Source: Alphaproteobacteria bacterium
Lineage (GTDB): Bacteria > Pseudomonadota > Alphaproteobacteria > UBA2966
Assembly: GCA_018650465.1 (NCBI GenBank)
Contig: JABIFY010000132.1
Span: forward strand, 1 to 57,142
DNA: 57,142 nt
Direction: 5' to 3'
The notes under the pieces are model-generated. The model had not been told where the DNA came from. It ran no database searches and saw only the letters and a program-made list of their open reading frames with translations. The position numbers were made by a program, and so were the translations under genes. Below are positions 52,526 through 57,142 of the stretch, piece by piece (the first letter of the stretch is position 1; each line of letters starts with the position of its first letter).

Positions 52526-53734
52526 ATGGGGAAAATTGAGACCGGGAACCAGCACTTGGATGCAAACTCACTGAGATACCGCACTTTCGAATTTATCAAC
52601 GCGAACAAGCCGGATGCGCCGCTCAGTCGATTGGCGGGAAGGTTATTGATCGCCCTGATTGCGCTCAACGTTTTGGTCGTTGTGCTGGAGACAGTCGAGA
52701 CGATTGCACTTGAATACAGCACAGCACTCAATTACTTCGAAATATTTTCCGTCACGATTTTTTCCGTCGAGTATATCCTTCGCCTTTGGACCTGTGTGGA
52801 AAGCGAGGATGAGCGATATATACATCCGTTCTATGGACGCGTCCGATATATTTTTTCTCCCATGGCACTCATTGATCTGATTGCCATTCTGCCCTTCTTC
52901 CTGGTTTTTTTCGTGCACGCGGACCTGCGGTTTGTGCGGGTGATCCGACTGCTCAGATTATTGAAGCTGACACGCTATTCAGCCGCTTTGTCATTGGTCG
53001 GCTCTGTGCTTTATCTGGAACGACGCCCCCTGGGTGCCGCGGCCATCGTTATGCTTGTCCTGCTGATTTTTTCTTCCAGCTTTGTTTATCTGGCTGAACG
53101 CGAAGCCCAGCCAGAGGCCTTTTCTTCCATTCCCGCCGCCATGTGGTGGGGCATCGCGACGCTGACGACCGTTGGTTATGGCGATATATCGCCCATAACA
53201 CCGCTGGGTCGGTTTCTGGGCGCAATCGTCACGGTGCTGGGTGTTGGCATGTTTGCCATGCCCGCCGGCATTCTGGCATCAGGATTTGCCCAGGCTGTCA
53301 AACGGCAGGAGTTTGTTGTGTCGTGGAATATGGTCGCCAGTGTACCACTGTTCTCTCACCTGGAGGCCCAGCGCATTGCTGAAATAGTTGCCTTGCTTAA
53401 ACCCCGTGTCGCAGTACCTGGAGAAATTGTTGTGCATAAGGGTGCCCCGGGAAACTGCATGTACTTTATTTCATCCGGCCAGGTTCAAGTGGACCTGACC
53501 GGGCAACCGGTATTTCTGCAAGCCGGCGATTTTTTTGGCGAAATTGCCTTGATCGAGCACCAGACGCGATCAGCCTCAGTCACGACGGTGACAAGCTGCC
53601 AGTTGCTTATTCTGGACGAAGCTGATCTGACCGAGCTGATGGAGGCTGATGACAAGTTGGCTGCAGATATCAAACGAATATCGGAAGAACGGCGGGCCGA
53701 GCTGGATCAAACGATATCCCGCAATCCGGGCTAA
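52526..53734 (+). CDS. K+ channel with C-terminal cyclic-nucleotide-binding domain
   Basis: A 402-residue six-segment channel. Segments S1-S4 occupy about residues 30-165, with an S4-like RFVRVIRLLRLLKLTRYS. The pore helix and selectivity filter read TLTTVGYGDI (about 211), followed by S6. The C-terminal domain shows the phosphate-binding cassette FFGEIALIEHQTRSASVTTV. The plan is that of MloK1, a cAMP-gated K+ channel. The start is uncertain: the ATG at 52526 has only a poorly spaced GAGG, and an in-frame TTG farther on is possible. A cyclic-nucleotide source was not seen, apart from the inactive cyclase-like protein at 37780. Confidence 0.88.
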   Translation: MGKIETGNQHLDANSLRYRTFEFINANKPDAPLSRLAGRLLIALIALNVLVVVLETVETIALEYSTALNYFEIFSVTIFSVEYILRLWTCVESEDERYIHPFYGRVRYIFSPMALIDLIAILPFFLVFFVHADLRFVRVIRLLRLLKLTRYSAALSLVGSVLYLERRPLGAAAIVMLVLLIFSSSFVYLAEREAQPEAFSSIPAAMWWGIATLTTVGYGDISPITPLGRFLGAIVTVLGVGMFAMPAGILASGFAQAVKRQEFVVSWNMVASVPLFSHLEAQRIAEIVALLKPRVAVPGEIVVHKGAPGNCMYFISSGQVQVDLTGQPVFLQAGDFFGEIALIEHQTRSASVTTVTSCQLLILDEADLTELMEADDKLAADIKRISEERRAELDQTISRNPG

Positions 53735-53745
53735 GCGAAAACACT

Positions 53746-55386
53746 CTAGTTCAAATAATCTGCAGGGTCCCAGGTATCGATTTGATCCGGCAGCAAGTTG
53801 GCTTCCGCATAAATGCGGGGAATATCAGCCTGCAGGAACAAGCGGAACAAATCTGGATCGATATGTGCATCCTTGACCATGAAGCCCATAATTTTGAGGG
53901 ATTCAGAAATAGTCTTGGCTTTCTTGTAAGGTCGGTCAGAAGCTGTCAGGGCTTCGAAGATATCGGCGATCGCCATCATCCTGGCTGGAATGGACATTTG
54001 ATCGGCAGTTAAACCTTTGGGATACCCGGTGCCGTCCATCTTTTCGTGATGGCCGCCGGCGTATTCTGGTACTTTTTTCAGATGTTTGGGAAATGGCAAT
54101 TCTTCCAGCATTTCCACCGTCATGACAATGTGATTGTTAATCACCTCGCGTTCTTCCGCAGTCAATGTGCCGCGAGCAATACACAGATTATAAACTTCGT
54201 TCTCACTCAGGAAGTTTTCTGTCTCGCCGTTATTGCTCCAGGTCATTGCAGCGATCTCATGAATTCGGGCCTGATGATCGTCAGACATAAACTCGCCACC
54301 TATGTTTGCCACTTCAAGAAAAGACCAGTCATCGTTCAGCTTGGCTACCCGCGCCTCAAAAGTTTCCTTCAACCCGTCCGCATCGGTGTCATCCGCCTGC
54401 AAGGCTCGCAGATAGTCAATCTCGGCATCTCGCTTGGCCACTTCAAAGCGCGTCCGTACGGTTTCGACCCGGTCATAGATAGTTTCAAGTTTGGTGGACT
54501 TGTCGACCACATATTCCGGTGTTGTGACCTTGCCACAATCGTGCAGCCAGGCCGCGATCGACAGCTCATACAACTCCTCTTCGCTGAGGCTGAATGTTTC
54601 GTAGGGTCCATCCTCTGCTACACAAGCCGCCTGAGCCAACATTTCTGTGATGACCGGCACGCGCTGACAATGGCCACCCGTATAGGGGGATTTGGCATCA
54701 ATGGCACCAGCGATCAATTTAATAAAGCTTTCGAGTAATTCTCTCTGGGCGTCGATCAACATCTGATTGTCTGACGCGACAGCCGCCTGACTGGCCAATG
54801 CTTCAATCAAGGCCTGCCGACCGGTACCAAAGGGCACAACCTCACCGCCTTCACGTGCGTTGATCAGTTGCAAGACCCCCAGTACATCGCCTTCGTAATT
54901 TGTCATGGGAACAGTCAGAAAAGATTGAGACCGAAATCCGGTTGAGGCATCAAATTTCTTCGCACCTGAAAAATCGAACCGATCAACCTCATAAGCGTCA
55001 GCGATGTTAACGATTTCACCCGACAAGGCGACATGGGAGGCAACATTTTTGTGATTTGGGTTGCCGTCTTCATCATGCAAGGCCAGCGGCGGAAACGGAA
55101 TTTCAACACCTGTTGTGCCGCCCATGGCGATATTCATGGTGTCATTGAGCATGATTTCAAAATTCAGCGCACCATCTTTCATTAGATAAAGTGTGCCACC
55201 GTCCGCATCATACAAATCCTTGGCTTCAAGCAGAATTCGCTCGATCAGTCGATTGTGGTCACGTTCCGCCGACAGGGCAATACCGAGGTCAATCAGTCGC
55301 TTCAGACGCGCCTCATTGTCACCGCTATCGTTCTCACGATCTGCGACATCATCAGACTCCAGGGTGCTATGCTGCACATCTGTCAT
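53746..55386 (-). CDS. GAF-HD-GYP domain protein
   Basis: A 546-residue protein. An N-terminal GAF domain (about residues 28-205, e.g. YDADGGTLYLMKDG and SFLTVPMTNYEGDVLGVLQLIN) is followed by an HD-GYP domain with HCQRVP (239), HD at 282-283 (LHDCGKV) and HHEKMDGTGYP (446-456), the signature of c-di-GMP phosphodiesterases. Between the HD and the HHE motifs lies an insertion of about 110 residues (about 300-408), predicted helical and charged, absent from typical HD-GYP proteins. All visible metal ligands are kept, so activity is likely. It is convergent with the K+ channel gene. Confidence 0.88.
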   Translation of the reverse strand: MTDVQHSTLESDDVADRENDSGDNEARLKRLIDLGIALSAERDHNRLIERILLEAKDLYDADGGTLYLMKDGALNFEIMLNDTMNIAMGGTTGVEIPFPPLALHDEDGNPNHKNVASHVALSGEIVNIADAYEVDRFDFSGAKKFDASTGFRSQSFLTVPMTNYEGDVLGVLQLINAREGGEVVPFGTGRQALIEALASQAAVASDNQMLIDAQRELLESFIKLIAGAIDAKSPYTGGHCQRVPVITEMLAQAACVAEDGPYETFSLSEEELYELSIAAWLHDCGKVTTPEYVVDKSTKLETIYDRVETVRTRFEVAKRDAEIDYLRALQADDTDADGLKETFEARVAKLNDDWSFLEVANIGGEFMSDDHQARIHEIAAMTWSNNGETENFLSENEVYNLCIARGTLTAEEREVINNHIVMTVEMLEELPFPKHLKKVPEYAGGHHEKMDGTGYPKGLTADQMSIPARMMAIADIFEALTASDRPYKKAKTISESLKIMGFMVKDAHIDPDLFRLFLQADIPRIYAEANLLPDQIDTWDPADYLN

Positions 55387-55690
55387 CTATTGCCCCTTCA
55401 TCCCCTTACCTTGCGATTGTGGCCTGGTTGAAAAACAACCAGCCAGCAACAATCCAATATTGTCGCACCTGAACCAATCTGCAACACCTTTTGACTGGTT
55501 CGATGGCATACACACCAGAATTACAGAAAAAAACAAATAAACGTTTAATAAAATTATTCACAATATTCATTAAAACAAAAATGAATATATATTGCTATTT
55601 TTCTGATTATACTTGAATTACAAAAACAAATACACAAGTAAATATTAATAAAACTTTCCTTATTATTTCCCCCTGGAGATACATCCGAAC
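55387..55690. other. AT-rich divergent intergenic region
   Basis: About 300 bases between the HD-GYP gene and the small ORF, very AT-rich from 55525. An exact 9-bp inverted repeat, ATATTCATT (55563-55571) and AATGAATAT (55580-55588), is a candidate operator. No RNA gene was recognised. Confidence 0.4.
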
Positions 55691-55897
55691 ATGATTCCAC
55701 AGGAAATCGAAACCCAGATACACAATTTGGCATCCTACTATGCCCTGGAACTGCCCCGGTCTGCGCGAGACGAATTCCCTGAAACACCCGAATGGATCAG
55801 CCAGGATGCGCTGCAATGGGTCAGACGACATTATATTGAATTTTCGGATATGGTGGTCGCCGCTGTTCACAACATCAAACCGCCTTCAAATATCTGA
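55691..55897 (+). CDS. Small hypothetical protein
   Basis: A 68-residue soluble protein (MIPQEIETQIHNLASYYALE onward) with GGAG about 12 bases before the ATG. Its composition is balanced (Glu, Trp, Tyr, Ala) and not low-complexity, which supports a real gene. I do not recognise a family. It precedes the DksA-like gene by about 100 bases and may share its transcript. Confidence 0.5.
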   Translation: MIPQEIETQIHNLASYYALELPRSARDEFPETPEWISQDALQWVRRHYIEFSDMVVAAVHNIKPPSNI

Positions 55898-56000
55898 ATA
55901 CCCCGTCGACGTTGCCCGTAATGTTGCGCGTCATTTAGAAATCTGGACGAATTCAGATGACGAAGTCCACCAGATCAACTTATGCTTCCTCAAGAGGAAA

Positions 56001-56357
56001 ATGGAACCGGAACTGATGACTGACAAGAATTCCAAAACAAGGGATCGGCTGATCGCCCGCCAGGTGGAGCTACAAATACTGGCGCAAAACAGCGCTGACT
56101 CACGTCGACCAGTGGAACTTGATCAAACCAGTGTCGGCCGACTGTCGCGCATGGATGCCTTGCAAGGACAAGCCATGGCGCTGGAAACAGAGCAGCGGCG
56201 CAAGAACGAACTTGTCAAAATCGAATCTGCTTTGGTCCGGATGGAGGAAGACGAATATGGTTACTGCCTGGGATGCGGTGAGGAAATCGCACCCAAACGC
56301 CTGGAACTTGATCCAGCTATCGCCATGTGCATTGACTGCGCCGGTGGACGTTCATGA
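56001..56357 (+). CDS. DksA/TraR-family zinc-finger protein
   Basis: A 118-residue protein with an alpha-helical coiled-coil N-terminal part and a C-terminal zinc finger: Cys89, Cys92, Cys110 and Cys113 in CLGCGEEIAP and MCIDC. The segment DQTSVGRLSRMDALQGQAMALE resembles the acidic coiled-coil tip that enters the RNA-polymerase secondary channel. It is shorter than DksA (about 150) and belongs to the YbiI/TraR-like short group, so it may modulate stringent-type transcription. The chosen ATG at 56001 has AAGAGGAA close by; an ATG at 56016 is an alternative. Larger in-frame ORFs from 55740 overlap the small gene and are not credible. Confidence 0.85.
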   Translation: MEPELMTDKNSKTRDRLIARQVELQILAQNSADSRRPVELDQTSVGRLSRMDALQGQAMALETEQRRKNELVKIESALVRMEEDEYGYCLGCGEEIAPKRLELDPAIAMCIDCAGGRS

Positions 56358-56482
56358 TTATTGCCACTGTACCAGGGTCGCGATTTACTTGATATCCTTG
56401 CCCAAATAACTTCACGTCTGTTTTCTGGCAACTGACGTCGCAGATCACGAATAGAGCGGCCCGGGTGGGGTCTAAATGCCCG

Positions 56483-56550
56483 GAGCCAGGATACTCGAAG
56501 CCAGGATACTCAGAGCCATGACACTTGGAGCCCGGCGACCCGGCAATCGG
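56483..56550. repeat. Degenerate short tandem repeats
   Basis: GAGCCAGGATACTC, AAGCCAGGATACTC, GAGCCATGACACTT and GAGCCCGGCGACCC occur at about 15-base intervals between the DksA-like gene and hspQ. They look like a decayed tandem repeat; no function is evident. Confidence 0.6.
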
Positions 56551-56566
56551 CTTTTACAAAGCGGTA

Positions 56567-56896
56567 TTAATTCGCCTGGCCTGGTAACTGCTGATAACGC
56601 CCTTCAGACAATCCACTGAAGAACTCATTGACCTGTGGATGAACAACAGGCTTGCCAGATTCATCAGGTAACAAATTTTGCTCTGACACATAGGCCACAT
56701 ATGTGGTTTCCGCATTTTCAGCCAGCAGATGGTAGTAAGGCTGTTCCTTGCGCGGACGCACATCTTCCGGGATCGAATCCCACCATTCTTCCGTATTCGC
56801 GAATTCGGGATCAACATCAAAGATGACACCGCGAAACGGATAGATCCGGTGGCGAACGATATCGCCGATCTGAAAACGGGCTGTAAGAATTTCCAT
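56567..56896 (-). CDS. hspQ: Heat shock protein HspQ
   Basis: A 109-residue protein with the YccV-like hemimethylated-DNA-binding fold: FQIGDIVRHRIYPFRGVIFDVDPEFANTEEWWDSIP, then QPYYHLLAENAETTYVAYVSEQNLLPDESGKPVVHP. HspQ modulates Lon protease specificity in enterobacteria and affects DnaA stability. It is monocistronic here; no heat-shock promoter was identified with confidence. Confidence 0.9.
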   Translation of the reverse strand: MEILTARFQIGDIVRHRIYPFRGVIFDVDPEFANTEEWWDSIPEDVRPRKEQPYYHLLAENAETTYVAYVSEQNLLPDESGKPVVHPQVNEFFSGLSEGRYQQLPGQAN

Positions 56897-57070
56897 GGCT
56901 ATAATTCTACCACATTCCGGTTATCGGTCCATAGCTGCGCCGCAGAGAAGCATCGGAGACAAACAAAGTCCGGTCAAATTTCGGATAGTGCCTTGATCTG
57001 GCCTGGAGGGTGTTCAGAATTCCGTGTCACTGGCATAGTTTAAATATCCAACACGTCGTCTAATCTGCCT

Positions 57071-57142
57071 TCAAAATAGATTGAGAGTTGGGACAATGTC
57101 AAATTCCAGTTTTGCAGTGGCATCGTCCATTTTTGGGAAGCG
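57071..57142 (-). CDS. C-terminal end of an unidentified gene (partial)
   Basis: Reading leftwards from the window edge, 23 codons run to a TGA at 57071-57073; the peptide is RFPKMDDATAKLEFDIVPTL followed by NLF. The frame is open to the edge, but this is too short to prove coding. The sequence is protein-like. I do not recognise the family. Confidence 0.3.
   Translation of the reverse strand, partial: RFPKMDDATAKLEFDIVPTLNLF

Noticed and set aside
55740-56000. 205-codon frame leading into the DksA-like gene
   Set aside because: Its first part overlaps the small ORF at 55691 in another frame and is not protein-like; the zinc-finger protein has its own ribosome site at 56001.

Overview
The window looks like a chromosomal segment of a moderately GC-rich alphaproteobacterium, probably a marine or Rhodospirillales-like lineage (genus not determinable from the sequence alone). 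The pointers are a LiuR-type MerR regulator with its 22-bp palindromes, a Sox thiosulfate-oxidation locus with an alphaproteobacterial SoxS, an IS30-type transposase end, and the mix of acyl-CoA and HD-GYP/DksA/HspQ genes. No rRNA, tRNA, CRISPR array or prophage was seen.

Layout. (1) 1-310: one end of an IS30-family element that cuts into an unidentified gene. (2) 325-10988: an assorted metabolic region: a PhnD-like binding protein, an oxalyl-CoA-synthetase-like ligase paired with a PanE-like reductase, a pentapeptide-repeat protein, YjbQ, a membrane-anchored peroxiredoxin-like protein, a DhlA-type haloalkane dehalogenase followed by a hotdog thioesterase, a dienoyl-CoA-isomerase-like crotonase, an AstE/AspA-family zinc hydrolase and a single-domain rhodanese. 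(3) 11162-18994: long-chain acyl-CoA ligase, SCP2 protein and a four-gene operon (SDR, carboxyltransferase, acyl-CoA dehydrogenase, biotin carboxylase) resembling the citronellyl/geranyl-CoA (Atu) or leucine (Liu) pathways. (4) 19054-31573: a long minus-strand beta-oxidation block with two multifunctional enzymes of opposite domain order, two thiolases, two acyl-CoA dehydrogenases and FadH, headed by a LiuR-like regulator. An Mpo1-like protein lies divergently at 31772-32128.

(5) 32325-45381: a sulfur-oxidation island. It has a dithiol ArsR repressor of the SqrR/BigR type, SoxS, DsrE2, a miniature membrane-fusion protein plus TolC, SoxW, a YeeE/SoxT transporter, a degenerate membrane-anchored cyclase-homology protein, a pseudo-amidotransferase, SoxXYZA, SoxB, SoxV, a periplasmic DsrE and a second SoxW. 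SoxCD is absent. Five copies of a common element (ATATTAGR, then about seven bases, then usually TTAT) lie upstream of the rhodanese, the ArsR gene, the soxW/soxT divergent promoter, soxX and the second soxW. This suggests one persulfide-responsive regulon and is the most interesting feature of the window.

(6) 45815-57142: a single-domain response regulator convergent with a LexA/CI-like repressor that has lost its protease residues, a complete Liv-type ABC transporter, a cyclic-nucleotide-binding K+ channel, a GAF/HD-GYP protein with a large insertion, a small unknown protein, a DksA-like zinc-finger protein, HspQ, and a fragment of an unknown gene at the right edge.

The parts connect plausibly. 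Acyl-CoA ligases feed the two beta-oxidation sets and the carboxylase operon under LiuR-type control. The Sox proteins oxidise thiosulfate in the periplasm, with SoxV, SoxW and SoxS supplying reductant and the DsrE/rhodanese proteins handling sulfane sulfur.
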